This document shows, in pieces, positions 49,101-62,997 of a DNA stretch of 64,000 bases. A program made the translations under genes and the position numbers. Under the pieces are notes generated by a model. It worked only from the letters and a program-made list of their open reading frames with translations, was not told where the DNA came from and did no database searches. This DNA comes from Phylloscopus collybita (Eukaryota; Chordata; Aves; Passeriformes; Phylloscopidae), in NCBI GenBank assembly GCA_027886175.1, contig JAJNNQ010000126.1, forward strand, positions 2,490,501 through 2,554,500. The letters are read 5' to 3'. How positions within the stretch are numbered: the stretch's first letter is position 1; every line of letters begins with the position of its first letter.

Positions 49101-52100
49101 CAAAACATCAACAGAAAAACCACCAGAAAAAGGAGGAGTTTTGAATATTCCCAGCACATGTATGAAAATGCCTGTCTAGCAAATCATTCTGGCTGATAGC
49201 TCCAAATGGAAGACAGAAAAGTTTCTTGGCCAAATAACCCTGCACTGGTAGAAAAAGAAATTTTGAAGTTGATCCTTTAATTTTGAAAATTCTGGACTCT
49301 TCAATTAAAAAAAACCAAAACCAAACCTTCAACTCCTTAATATTGTTTTCTTTTCCTATTGTTTTCCTCAAACATGTCTCTAAAAGTCTTCCTTTTCGTG
49401 GTAGCTCAGAACAAATTCATGCCATAGCAACAGCTGTTTGGTAAAAAGCTGAACCCAAGGTGCCATTTTCTGTTATATGGTAGTTTCTATTTTTTGCAGA
49501 AGATATCTGAATTTCATCAGTTGTCCAGTACAAAGAGAAATGCCAAAGAAGATGAAGAGGGGGAGAGAACCATGGTTTTTTTCTCAATTGTAAAAAGCCC
49601 ATGAACGCACCGAAAACTTTGCAGAATTTGAAATCAATATATTGTCTTTTTTTTTCAGACTTGGAGGAACCAAAATTTAAAACCAAGAATAAAGCTTCAA
49701 ATTTGCTTCATAAAATTTCCTTTCTGCTATATCATCTGTCTTCAGAATCAGCCTTGACAAATGAAAAACACCATTTAAGGGTGAAAGAAGTTAGAGGTTT
49801 GTTAAGGTTGAATCTGCATTTGCTGTGAGACTGTGTCATGCTGTATAAATGGAATAGATCAGATATAAAGGCATCTACCACACAATGCAACAGCTCTTGA
49901 TCTGTTTTACATTCCTCTAAGAGACAAAGTGATTGATCCCCAATGTGCAATGCTTCCCCCTTGCAAATACTTAATGCACTAACATTAATCAGGTATCCCG
50001 CAGATGAGGCCGTATCTATACTTTTTAAAATCTGAGTAAATTGAAGTGTTTACAAGGCAGTTTCAATGTTAACTTGAGCTATCAACTTCTACTTGTGAAT
50101 TGTTCCTCTTTGAAATAATCCTATTAAATTAGATTACACTGAATGTGTACTTTAAAAATCTCTTCATCTTTAGGAACAACAATAATGACAGAGTGCAGCA
50201 GAATTTAGAAGAGCTGCTTATGCAAATAGGAGAGCAAAACAAACCACTTTATCAGGTTATTTTCTGTGCTCTAATGCAGAGTTTGATATGGTCATTTCAA
50301 TGTTTATATTTGCAAGCCCTAGAAGCTGAAGTAGCTTTTAGCACATCTACTTAATGAGCACTAAAGATGCTCATTAGTGAGCTTCAAATATAACCTTTTC
50401 CTTGGCACTTTAGGTTGAGGGTGAAAGAGAAAATTTATTTATGGGGAGGTTCAGTAAAAATCTAGCAAATTGTATTGTGAGCAAAGATTTGAGGCTCAGT
50501 TTCATAGGGGTTTTTGTCAATCACCTTTTGACCCTGGTGAACTCTTTTCTGCCCTCTCTTCCCTATGTTGCTTACAAGGCACCACAGCAGTCCTTTTAGT
50601 TTGTCCTTGCTTTTTCTAGATCCCTTTCTGCTATGGTCTCTACAGGTCCCCTTTCTTTCCCCCAGAAATGCACACACAGCTTTGGAGAAGGCATCTTTGG
50701 GAGTGTTACTTCTTGTGACATTTGATTGAAGTCTCTTAATGACTTTAAAGAATGCTGGTAGAGGTTCTGACAGACAGGTGAACAGACTGTTGCCATAAAC
50801 ATCATTGTTCAATGCCATAAACCTAATTTTCCAGAGAAACCATAGTAATAGTCAGTCATTCTTGTGACAATAAAATTGCCAACTTCTCAGCCTCACTCTT
50901 AATGAAAATTCAGTTTCACACAATGAATTGGCCTTGAGTATAATTTAAGGAAACTTACATCCAGGTTAATAAAGCTGATTCAAAAACCTGTCCAGTCTGA
51001 CTAGCAGAAGTACCTGCAGTGTCAGGCATTAACCTTGCTTTTTGCTTTTAGAAACAGGGAAGATGCTAATCTGATAATATTTCTTTGTCAATATTTTTAA
51101 TGTTAAATCACAAAAAACTTACATTTGATTTTGTTATTGTTCTACAGATGAAGAATTCACGTGATTATGCACATACAAAAATATGTTAATTTCCTCTGGA
51201 ACATAATATGACAGTATAAATTCATCAACCACACTTCCACATTATTTCTATGGCTTGTAAAGCTATCTGCTTTGAAGAACTTGGTGATAGTCCTTTTAGT
51301 AACAGTTCCTTTTTATTTTAATAAAATATTCTGTCTAGGGACTGCATATACAGTTGGAATATAATTTTTCAATTTGCAGTCCAGTTGCCTTTAAAATAAA
51401 ATTAACAAAATCAATTGCAAATGACATTGGAATTTTTTTCAGGAAATTTATTCATACTATTTCTCAAAGGAAAATCATGCCTACTTTAATGAAAGTAATT
51501 CCACTGAGGTCCATTCAAATATCCCTGCTTACCAGAGTATCTGAATGCAGCATCTGTCTATATTCTTTCTGCTCATACTTGTAGGAGAGGAACTTATAAA
51601 AAATGTGACAAAACCTGATCTACCTCCCTTTACAGTGTTTGTGTACTTAATATTTCCAGATCAGCTCAGTTTTTACACCTTACAAAGATGTCAGCAGAAG
51701 AGTATAAAATGAGCAGCCATAAGCATTAGGATTTTTTAGCAAGGTCTCTAGGCTGAGGTTTCCATTCCCAATTTCCTCAACTTTGGTGCTGAACAGGATG
51801 AAGAAATGCTGCTTTCTACCACTCACTGCTCCTCCCTTGCTGTTTGAGTTGGTGTTGTTCTCTTTTTAATTTAATAAACTGGGGCAATTTGATTTTAGGC
51901 ATTGAAAATTTTGGTCCCCCTCTTAGTTGTTTCATGAAAGTGGCATTGCCATATAATAAAAAATGTGAGGAATTACAGATAAAGAGATGAAGGTAAGACT
52001 TTTATATTGTTTTGTTTTCCTAAAGAAACATTATTTAGTTCAGTCAGATACAAACACTTGATTCCTTTATGATTATAGACTCTCAAGCATGTAATGAAGC

Positions 52101-55100
52101 TGTATAAAAGAATGTAAAATAATGTTCTGTTTTCTTAATATATTGTATTTTCATTGTTTCCTTTGATAATTGCATTTCAAACACTGTGACTGTCTGCAAA
52201 ATCCATCTCCCTGCTGCCACTATGATAGACTGAGAATCATTAGTACTTGATTTAATTGTGCAAAAAATACTTTGTTGGAAGTTTGACCAAGGCTTGAATT
52301 CAAGACTTCTGACCCATGGTTCACAATATGTACAGAAAGGCTCTACAGTCTGTACAGTAAGGGCAGAAATGTAACCAGGGTTGTACAATTGACTGCTGAT
52401 AGATTAGAAGATAATTCCTAGAATGCATGTTGGCTCTAATAATTTGATCACACAAACCAGCTGCTTAGTCTCTCACAGTGATAGGATATTGCTCCTTTTA
52501 ATTTAAATTTTTTTTTTAAAGACAGAAAACAGGAGGCAAGTGAAATAGCAAAAAAAGGAAATAAGACTTAAATCACAGCACTGAAATGCTCATTAAAAAT
52601 AAGATTTTTCTTGCAACACCTTTCAAACAAATAAATACAATAGAGTTCAATAGAAATTTTAATAGACTTTATTGAATTGCTGAGATATTCTGTTGTTACA
52701 CTGCAGCAGAACACAAAAGGTAAAATGTGTATCACTGGTAAAAAACATGTTCTCTTGGTATTCTTCAAATATTGTTCCAGCATTTCAATTAATGTTTTGT
52801 TTCTATGTTAAGCTAGATAAGGAGGCCCCATTCTCTTTTCATAAGCTACAGTGTTTCATTGTGCCTTTTACTGATTGTCCTTTTTGATTAATTGCTTCTC
52901 TTTCCTTCTTTTCCACAAGCCCATTATTTAAATATCCTTAGTCCAGACGCACATAAATCACTGTGAGTCCTGGAGCAGGACAAGAACACTTATATTTTCA
53001 ATTAGCTTCCACATCTAACTGCTGCTTTTAGTAGTGTCTGCAACAACTCATCACATCAAACAGCACCATTTGTGATCTCAGGGATGTGGATAGATGGTGG
53101 AGGGCACCACACAGGAATATGCAGATATCACTGTATCTGTATTTTGTGTATGGGTGGGACAAAGAGATTCTGTTGCAGACAAGTGTTTCCTTTTAGATTT
53201 TGTTCACAATGGCTACTGCACAGCACATCTGACAATTCTATGTTTTATATTTATTTGACAATTTATTTATTTCTTATAGAAATGGAGTCTGTCTGCTCTC
53301 AGTGATTTACTCTTACTGTACTCTTCAGCAGTGTCCAAACAGATGCCTCAAAATTAATACAAAGCCATTTTTCAATTCAAGTAGTGGAAAACTACCGAGC
53401 ATATGTAGGAGAACGGGGGTAAAAAACTTAAAACATATTTAAAGTTACATACAAATGGAGTTCATACAAACTTTGAAGCACTTTTTAGTGACATTTGGTT
53501 GCACAGCTTTGGTGCCAGCATTGACCACGTTATTTCGAAGCCCTGACAGCAGCATCCCTTAACATGCTGTCTTCCCCACTTTTGACATTAATTGCATCTT
53601 GTTTGAACCATCATCTCTGGAAAGCTTGACATAACCTTTTCTTAGACTGACAAGCCTCTGAGTTGAGGTGTTGTGGCTGGCAGATTTTACTCTTTGTTTT
53701 GCAGGTTGCAAAGTGCCTTCACTGAACAGCTGCACAGAGCCAGACCCAAGCCAGGACTTTGTCGAAATGCATGAGTACATAAATCTCTGGGGCCACTGAC
53801 TCAGTCAGCCAAACAGCCAGATCAATTATGTGCCACAGTCCTTGTAATGAGATTTTCAGCTACATATTAACCCTTGGTGGCCTATTCTTTTTTATTTATT
53901 TATTCATATCTGAGTACTTGAAGCATCATTTTTACAGTTTCAAGTCTCAGTTGTAAACTTAATGTAGTTATTGAATAGATGTAGTTCATATTGGAAAAAT
54001 ACATTTCAATTTTTATGCTCACTTTTATCTGGTTGTCAACCTGAGAAAGTTCAGCTACTGCTGGTTTTTTGATAGCAGAGTTTTAATAAAACGCTTCTAG
54101 ACCATGTGGACACACAAAAAAAATTAAGATAAATAAATCTTTCTTCCATACTTAGCCTTAGTTAGCTACATAGTATTCTACAAACCCATTTGAAGAATGT
54201 CCGGTGGTCATTAAATTCAGGAAGGATATAAACCACTGACCTATAACCATCCCAGCACTATTTTTTTTCCTTAAGTCAATGGCATTACAAAGGCATTAGG
54301 AAGATTTGAAATGTATACATAAAAGAGCATCAGAGCAGAAACAAAAGTATTTGCTTCCATAGGACTGTGAAAGGTGCCATATAATGTAGTTTTATATTAG
54401 GTCTTTAAAAGGAGGAGGTTCTCTAAATCAAATTTATGTGCAGAAATATGACAAAAGCAGACATTTAAAGGAAAAGAAAATACTTGAGCTTTTGATTATG
54501 TATCACAGCTCTTTTCATGTTTTGCATCTGAACCCTGGACAAAAGTTGATGTGTGTTTTTCTTCACTCATTTCTACCAGACTTGGACAGTTTACTCTGAA
54601 CAAGGTCCATGAGTGCACGTAAGGGAAGTTCAGAACATTCTAGCCTATAATATGCATATTTCCCTAATTTAAATAGCTACATGGTATTTCTCATTTTAAA
54701 TTTCAGGAGTATGCAATCCACTTAAGTTTCAGGAGAGATTTTGCACTGATTTGTATTTTATAAATTCTAGGCTAGAGAGGAAGAAAATTATTTTGAGAAT
54801 GCACAAAGTAGGATATTTTAGAAACACTGATTTAACATCTAAGCAGAAAATTAGAGCTATGCCCTAGCAAGGTTTCAAAACCTGTGCTCACTAACCGAGG
54901 ACTCTAGAAGAGAGCATATACATACTTCTCAAGGAATATAATGATATTTGCATTTAGGATAAAGCCATATTGAAGTTACTGAGGCCCAGTTCCTGGTAAT
55001 GGGTGTGTAAAATGACCAGGACAGAGGAAAAAACTCTTAATGGTGCTCAAAGGCAAGATGTTGCAATGTTGTATTGAAGTGCTTTATGGAAGGTTTCCAG

Positions 55101-55637
55101 TCCTGTGGGATAGTTGAATTGCAATTGCTCAGAATTCCTAAGGTGCAGAATTGTATTCTGCATGGTGGTGGAGACTTTACATTAGCAAAGTGCATTTCCA
55201 CTATTTCTCCCTTGCTTAAGAATGGAAATAAACAGAAGTAGAGCATTGCAGACCTGTCTCCACTTCTCATCACTGGCATCCTTTGTTCCTTTCCTCAAGG
55301 TGGAATGCTTTACTCTTAGCCCTTATTTCCATGAAGAGTTATGTCGTTGGGTGCAATGAATAGTTGGAGTCAGGATCAGTCTAGGAAAGTCTCATAGAGT
55401 TCTGTATGGTAATCACACATCAGCCAAGCACTTCTCCTGGGTCAAAAGGGTATTGGATAACAGCCCTAAATCTCTTAAGAATGAGGTGCAGGTGTATCAA
55501 GAAATCGTGTAGAAGCTTTGGACAAACTTGATGTGTCTCAGTTTGGAGACAAATTTTAGGAGAGAGAGCACTCTGAAATGAGTGCTTCCTCCAGTAATGC
55601 CTTTTGCCAATGATAAATGAATACCAGTGGGTGAAAG

Positions 55638-55642
55638 TGAAA

Positions 55643-55713
<71 letters not shown>
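55638..55713. repeat. (GAAA)n microsatellite, about 18 units
   Basis: An uninterrupted GAAA array of roughly 70 bp, the longest pure short tandem repeat in the window. It is likely to be highly length-variable. Confidence 0.97.
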
Positions 55714-56430
55714 GCAAACTTTATTGATAAAACAAAACAAAATAAAACATAACTCCCCCCCCCCAAAAACCAAAAAACACACAAAAACCAACCAACCAAC
55801 CAAAACAAACAAACAAACAAAAACCCCAAAACAAAAACATGCACTGAAGGCCCAGAAAAGGATTGAATAAATGCTAGATACTGAACTTTCAAAACCTTAA
55901 CCCCACCCTCCACCAGACTGTGTGTCCAGGAGGCAAAGATGGTTTCTGCCCTCTTTGTCTCAGGGAAGGGGAGGAACAAGAGTTTCCGCAGCTGCTCGGC
56001 CAGAATAGATGGGAACCTTCCTGGTGTTAGCCTCTTCATTGCAGCAGGCAAAACTGATGGGGTTTAGTGCCCTTTCTCATGCTGGTTCAGCTTCACTTCA
56101 TGCCCAAACAGTACAAGGAAGAAACAAAAAAAGAAGAAGAAAAAAGCTGCTGAGAAGATTCTGGGTACAACCTCCAGTCTAGGGGGAGGGGGGAAAAAAA
56201 CCCCAATCCCTTCTTGCTTCAAGCTAGCAAAAAACTAATCCAACAAAAGTCACAATGTGGCATCCCAGCCCACTCTGCCCACTGCACACCTGAGGATTTG
56301 AACCAAAGTACACAGGCGCTCAAGGCTCCTGGCCCCACCCCTGGATGCTCCCACCCTGCAGTATCTTAAAGCCACAGCAGCCATTCCTGGGCATAAAGCA
56401 GATGATTAGGGAATAAATCATCATCATAAA
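55714..56430 (-). other. Unclassified interspersed segment, antisense, with AATAAA
   Basis: Less AT-rich than its surroundings. On the minus strand it has an open frame from 56051 that reads MPAAMKRLTPGRFPSILAEQ and onward for about 70 plausible residues before entering low-complexity sequence (GTTT units, then TTTC units). AATAAAG follows (CTTTATT at 55718-55724 on +), immediately before the TTTC array. The layout suggests an inserted retroelement or LTR whose tail seeded the microsatellite, but I do not recognise the family. A CAAA/CCAACC-rich tract occupies 55726-55845. Confidence 0.35.
55726..55845. repeat. CAAA/CCAACC-rich low-complexity tract
   Basis: AAAAC, CCAACC and CAAA units, with a run of ten C near 55755-55764. 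It adjoins the GAAA array. Confidence 0.85.
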
Positions 56431-57210
56431 ATCACCACAAGACATGATGTCTATCTTTTCCTGCTCCTCTTACAGGATAATGACTTCGCATTGCATGCCA
56501 GTGCCTTTCTTTATGGATTTTAACAGTACAGCCTCTTCTGAAACTGTCTGTATTTTGGCTCTGATTCATGTCTTGTCTTTACACCTCTTCAGTGTTACTG
56601 AGGTCTTACAGCATTCAGTTAAGATTTAAGCTGTGTAAGTATTATTGTTCCTGTTCTACAGATAGAGATGCATCATATAAATATACAGAAAACCACAATA
56701 GAACACTACAGATTGCCAAAAACTTACCATATAATTGGATGATGTTTTGGAGGGTGGTGGCTTGGAGACAAACTAAAGTGAATAAACAATGTGTATGCCT
56801 CTGTGCAAGATAACTTAAGAGGCAGAGAAATCTTCATCTCTTGTCAAATGTTTTGATGTCAGCTGATTCCTACAGCTACCATTCAAGACAGAATGTCTCC
56901 TGTAAACTCTATTAAGTCAAGGGCTTTTTGTTTGTTTTTAACATGTTATTTATCTGTAGAGGTGAACATTTTAGTGCTGCTTTACATTAGTTAAAATGGA
57001 ATTTTCCCACCTCTGTGAACTGTAAGTGAATGCTCTTGCTGTCATACTTTTTCAGTCATATAGTAAGGGCTGAAGAGGCAAAAACAATTCTGAAAATACC
57101 ATAAGCTGCTTCTTGTGCCAATAAATTTATGATCATGAAATCAGAATCCTTCTTGCTTCCCTAGTAGATAAATATAAAAACCTGTAGCGTCTTGAAGCAG
57201 GCACCCTTTT

Positions 57211-57335
57211 GGGTGTTGGTTTTGTGGGTTTTGAGGGGGTTTTTGTTTGTTTGTTTGTTTGTTTGTTTGGTGGTGGTGGTTTTGGGTTTTAGTTTGTTTT
57301 GGGTTGCGTTTGTTTGTTTGTTTGTTTGTTTGAAA
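57211..57335. repeat. GTTT-rich low-complexity tract with two (GTTT)n cores
   Basis: Two GTTT cores (about six units near 57245-57270 and six near 57307-57332) are separated by G/T-rich sequence. The complement of the CAAA class. Confidence 0.85.
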
Positions 57336-59966
57336 TAAACAGTTTGCTTTTTTTCACTTTCATCCACTGGTATTGATTTCTCATTGTCAAGAGGGATTAC
57401 TGGAGTCCTTCTCTTCAGAGGAAGTACTAATTTCACAGTGTTTTCTCCTAAATTTTTCTCCAACTTTGAGACAAGAATGCTCTTTACTTTTGCCATTGTT
57501 TAGTAGAGCTGTTGGAACAGCTAAAACTTCTGAATAGTTGGGATAGCTCCCTGAAAGAGAGTATACAGGGTGAATATGTAGAAATTTTATAATGGTCACT
57601 TTGGTTTGCAAGTCCTTGCTCTCTGATTCTGTATAGCTCCTCTTCTGTCCTGTTAGTCTCCATAACATATGAACGGATAATGAGTGATCTTGTCATATTC
57701 ATGTCTCTGTTTTATTTGGTTGGCCCAGTATCCTTCCCAGTAAAGAAAATTGAAGTGCAAGAATAGCTTCCTTTGTTCAACTCAAGATACAGACATGCCT
57801 TTTCCATTAGGCCCAGTACTGGCAACAGCTTGCTTCAAGACCCTACAGGTTTTAATATTTATCTATTAGGGAGGCAAGAAGGATTCTGGTTTCATAATCA
57901 TAATAAATAGACCAGTAATTAGACACCCTTTGTCACTTCTAGCATCTGCCAAGATCAGAGAAATAACATGAGCAGACTATTGGGTACCTGCAGTTCTCTT
58001 ATTAGGGATACTGCTTTAATTCTCTTATATGATTAAGTCTGTTCATCTCTTGTTCATTTTAAGTATTATCTTCTTGACTGCATTGACTACTGTGAGTCAC
58101 AGCATCTTAATACAGCCATACTTCAGGGCCAAATGAAAGTCAGTCTGAACAAGTCTGTCTGAATTTCAGACAAACCATTTCGTTTGTAAGTCACACAATG
58201 ACTTACAAATTTCCCTTGCTTTCTCCCCACATCTACCTGCATCCCAACATTTCTAAATATTCTCGTTTGAAAAGAATTTTTATGGGTTCTTTTTTTGTCT
58301 ATCAGGCCTGATAGGCTTTCAGTATTCTGCAGAGCATATGTAAGGTTAAGAGAAAGCCTTACTTGTAATTACTAAAGCTCAAATTTTGGGCACATATCCC
58401 ACCATATCATTGTCTGAATTATGAGGATACACAAAATTCCTCTTAAATGAAAAGTAAAACTTTTCAGGGCAGTTCTACAGCAGGTATCTGAGAAATTTAA
58501 AAAGTGGACTGCTGATGTCACTGATCAGAGGTACTACACCTGGACTACAGTGCTATGCAGGACTGTGTTCGATAGTATTTGAGAGCAAATTACTTTCTAT
58601 GCAAGATCAGTTCTTCTTGCAGCTCTCCCGGGGATTGTCTGAATAGAAAATACTGCCTACTGGAGTGAATGGAGACCTGATTTTCAAAGGCCTTCAGATA
58701 AATACCAATGCCAGCAGAGAGGAGTGACTTGGGTCTGTGCTTACAAACCCCTTCCTCTGTGACAGAGGAAGTTTGTCTTTAGAAGATGCCTTGTTCCTCC
58801 TCATCACAGTTTTAAGTGTCAGCAGACAAACTCTGAGTCCAATGTGTTTGCAAAATATATTTGTTCAACACCTTTAGATTCTTCTGCCATTGGACTGGTG
58901 ATCCTCAAAGGCTGGTTGTATTTAGCTAGAGAACCACACTCCTTTGTTAAGTTCCCTCCCTCACAGCCTGCCACACTTCAGCTCTTTCACTTCCAAATTC
59001 CTTCTTCAGAAATTACCAGCAGCTGACCTGCTGAGGCAAGGTTTGCAGAGTGTCTAACTGCCTATACAGGCTAAAAATAACACTGCTTTTCCCTTGTGAT
59101 ATTAATAATGTAGTCACAGAAAGGACAAGTGTTCCACTTTGCGCTGCTGGAATTTCACGACAATACAACACAGAAAAATTCTGAAAACATCATTTCTGTG
59201 TTTGTATAAATTCATGGCTTTCATCCAGTTTTGTAAAAATGTGTGCAGATCCTCCTCAGCTACATAACTTACCTGAACTTTTCTTTTTTTTTTTCAGTTT
59301 CAGTGATGTTTCACCTTTACTCTAATGAGTAGCAATATATGGTCTCAAATCCTAGATGACAAGTAGAATTTGAGGATGTTTACCAGTTTAACTTAGAAAT
59401 GCCAGGGCAGAATAGATGTGAATGTGATAATAAGTGATGCAAGCTTCAAAATACTTCCAGTCCTTATAATTTTGCTTTAGCTTAGGTTAGGGAAATACTC
59501 AACAAAACAGCAGAACTTGATAGTAAAAACCTTCCTGCAATGGTTTTAAGCTTTGTTTGTATTGAGTACGGTAAGAGTGCCACCAAGTGACAATTTAGAG
59601 CAATCATGCTTCTTAGTTACCATAGTATTTCAAACAAAAACATTGAGAATGAAGGCTAGAAAGATGACTTCTGACCCAAGGTTGTGTTGTAAAACAGAAA
59701 TAAGAAAAGCTATAAAATTATGTAAATTATTCTTTGGAAGAATCTGTGATGTCTATGAATTACCTTGGTTCTCCTTCTCCACCATCTGTAATTTTTAAGT
59801 ATGTTTCTGCATCTACTCCCTCCTTTGATCTACTAAAAGACAGAAATTTATGAAAAATTGGGGTTTGGGAATTTATGACACAGCCACAAATTAGTGCCAT
59901 GAAACTAGTTCCTCTTATTCATGCTGAATGACTAACAACAATCCTTAAAATGCTCAGTCTTTAGCT

Positions 59967-60416
59967 TGATGCCTTAGGAAGGCTGACCTGAAACAGAGAC
60001 TGGACAAAGCTGCAGAATAAAGTAGATATTTATTAAAAGGCTTCCAGGACCCACCCTGGGCATTAGAGGAGCCTGACCAAGGTTGCACCCAGCGTGGGCT
60101 AAGAATGATCACACAAATGACTGACTGATCACGAGATTTTACACTTCTTGTAAGTTTTGATTCATTTACATATTGGGGTTTAATTGTCCAGTTATAGCTT
60201 CAGGCTGTGAGGTCCCATCCTTCTTGTTATTCCCTTCACTCCACTGTTGTTTGTGCTTTTGGGCCTGAAAGTTGTCTTTGGTCTTCAGCAGGAAAAGGAT
60301 TTGTTTTGTCTCCCTGCTCTGTTAAGGGAGGTGACTGGCACTTGATATGAGGCTCAGAACTTCACCCCTAGGCAGCACAGAGTCTGAAAATATGAAAGCT
60401 AAAATCTAAGGCATCA
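59967..60416 (-). mobile_element. Solo LTR, 450 bp, antisense; same family type as 34099-34525
   Basis: The ends are TGATGCCTTAG and CTAAGGCATCA, a perfect 11-bp inverted repeat. The flanks AGCT (59963-59966) and AGAT (60417-60420) could be a 4-bp duplication with one later substitution. On the minus strand, AATAAATATC (TTTATT at 60029-60034 on +) is followed by CTTTATTCTGCAGCTTTGTC, CAGTCTCTGTTTCAGG and TCAGCCTTC before the end. This parallels the 3' part of the LTR at 34.1 kb. No retroviral coding sequence adjoins it. Confidence 0.78.
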
Positions 60417-60508
60417 AGATAACCATGCCATAAAATAACTATATTTGATTGGATTTTCTTTATCAACTTCAGTGTCCTAGAAAGGTGTTCACAAATTTAT
60501 TCCTCTGG

Positions 60509-60520
60509 TATATATATATA
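60509..60520. repeat. (TA)n short run
   Basis: Six TA units. Minor simple repeat. Confidence 0.8.
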
Positions 60521-62384
60521 AGCTGTCCCCTTGCCAGCCAGTATTTATATAGAGCCTGTGGGCACCCATGTTTTTACTGTCCACGTTGCATTTTAGTGTA
60601 ACATGTATGGATTTTTAGACATTTATCATGTTCCTTGCAACAATTATTGTGGAAAGTTAAGCAAATCATCCCCATAAATCTGTTCTCTGGTAACATGTCT
60701 ACTGCAGGAGAGGAACCTTGTGCTTGAAGATATTTGCTGTTTATCAAGTATTATACATCCATTAAGTTAATCTTAATGTGGATTTCCCTCTGTATATATT
60801 TAGAAAACCTCTGACAAATTTTCTTTTCTATCCTTTGGAGCAAGAATTTTGTAATATCCTTCCAATATTTTAGTTTTATGGAGCTGACGGTACGCTGTTT
60901 TGTGAGACAAGATTTTGTTGACATTGTGCTCAACTCAAAAATCGGTGATTGGATACAGATTAGCATCTTGTACCTTTAGATTTTGCTGTGCTCTGTGCTC
61001 CTGTGTTTCTGTAATCAGTAATTGCCATGTCTGTGATTCACTTGGCCTTTTCCAGAAGCCAGGAAAGCAGGAGGGTGGTATTTAGCAAGATCCTGCAGCA
61101 GCTTCAGATTCAGCCATCACAGGGTTTTGGGTTGCTCTACAGTACATTAGTCCCAAGATGCATTTAGGCCAAACGTTTTGCAATTCATAAAACATTGGGA
61201 CTTGCCCCCATTGTCAAGATTAATGGTTCTGGAATACAGCATAGCCAGGGAGCAAGGGTGAAGGTTGGCTCCAGTTGCTGAGCAGTGCACTGAATGCAGC
61301 CGTGTAGTGCTGCTGTGCCTTTGCTATTTTGCCATAAATCAGGGGAGAGGGAGGTTGACTTACAGCCAAGAACACAATTTCATTTAGTTTCAAGACTTGC
61401 CTACAAAGGAATGAAAGCCACTTTGTGAGCTAAATTCAGAGCTGCTCTAATGGCTCCATTATCCAGATTAGCTCATGACCTGGGGAAAAAGGATGTGTTA
61501 AATATAAAAATAAATCCAAACTTGCTGTGCATTTGAAATACATGTTTGTTTTGCTGATGTAGTGCTGGTGCTGGAATAAATGGGAGGAACAACCTCCAGA
61601 AAGCTCTGTTGCAGCTCCAGATTTTCTTCTGCAAATTGCTTTTTATAATCCTGACATTCTTCTTTATCATTAATTCAGCAGATACATTAAATCACAAGAT
61701 AAATTGCAGCAGCTAATACAGAACATAGTGAAAAAGATGGAACAAAAGCAATAAAAACTATAATGAACGTTTCACTTGACATGTCCCTCAGGTATTTTGA
61801 GGAGTAAAAAAGATGTTTTGTAGGTTGTCACAGTGACAGCAAAATGAACAGTGCATTTATGCTTTTAATTAAGTGTAGTTTGGTTCACTTATATTAATAA
61901 ATGACAACTAAAAATAGATTACCAAGAGCATTTTCCAGGACTGGCTACAGAGCACAAGATGTTGCTGTTGCTTTATAACAGGTATAAAGGCAGGTTGATT
62001 TCATTTACTGCAGAACTGCCCTTTGTACAGCTCAGTCTCATAAAACATAAACTGGAGCTGTGAAAGGCAGACTGCCTTAACTATACCAGTAGCTTTGTGT
62101 ATTTCTGGAACTGTTTCTAGTAACAAAAGCCAGTACCTTGACTGATACTGAACATTCTGAAAGATGAAAACTCCCATCCTGTGCAGCCTTCCCTGCAGCA
62201 CTAGCAGTTGCACAGCTGCCCAGAGGTTCAGATCAACTCACTGATCCGACCAAAAATAACCTCCACCAAAAACTTATTTTGCAGATTCCGCATTGGGTGA
62301 TTTTGTTCTACACTTCAAATTATGTAATGAAGAATATGATTCTAATTATTAGAATAAAATTGTTTACACAGTATCCAAAACAGA

Positions 62385-62900
62385 AGTGTGGTCTCTTGTT
62401 GCAGTCTGGGCCGCCTGACTTGAGGAACAGGGCTCACCCTGGTTGGGGTCAGCAGCTTTATCACAAACCAGCAATAAATCTAGGTCTGTAGAAAGGTCTG
62501 TAGAGAGTGGTTTCCCCGAGGAAGAGGAAAACCCTGGGATGATTCCCAGGGAAACCCTATTTTAAGTGCAACAGCAAGAGGCTGAGGCTCACTATGCAAA
62601 TGGTTGCCAGAAGGTTCCTCACTCTTTGTGTTACCAAAGGTTGATTTTTGGTGCAGGAATTTTAATATTCCTAATAGTTCTCCCCTACTGGACCTTTCCC
62701 TCAGACTCTGCCTTAACTCCCCTCTCACACTGGCGTGCACAAATACCCCTGCCTGACCCTGGCCTGGGGATTTTTGGCCCCTTGTTACTGCCTCATTTCC
62801 GTTTGCTCTTACGGAGTGTATGCCTTATTGTTTGCTGTTTTCATATTATTAAAATTCCTTTTTGGACAACTGAGTTGAGGATGTCTCTCTCTATTAAGTA
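62385..62900. other. GC-richer segment, possibly old retroelement sequence
   Basis: It differs in composition from the flanking intron and contains AATAAATC near 62473. Further on, TATTAAAATTCC and a GAGGATGTCTCTCTC end resemble LTR R/U5 sequence. Inverted ends and duplicated flanks are not evident, and there is no coding homology I recognise. Orientation and identity are unresolved. Confidence 0.3.
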
Positions 62901-62997
62901 ACCATCAGGGCAGAGTCCTGAGGAAATGCAAAAGGGTCTGATGGTCTGGGCTCAGCCCCCCAGGAGTTTCATAGGTCACTGGCTTGACCAGGACAAT

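Noticed and set aside
55604..55870. KKERKKERKKER-type open frame
   Set aside because: A translation of the (GAAA)n array, not a coiled-coil protein.
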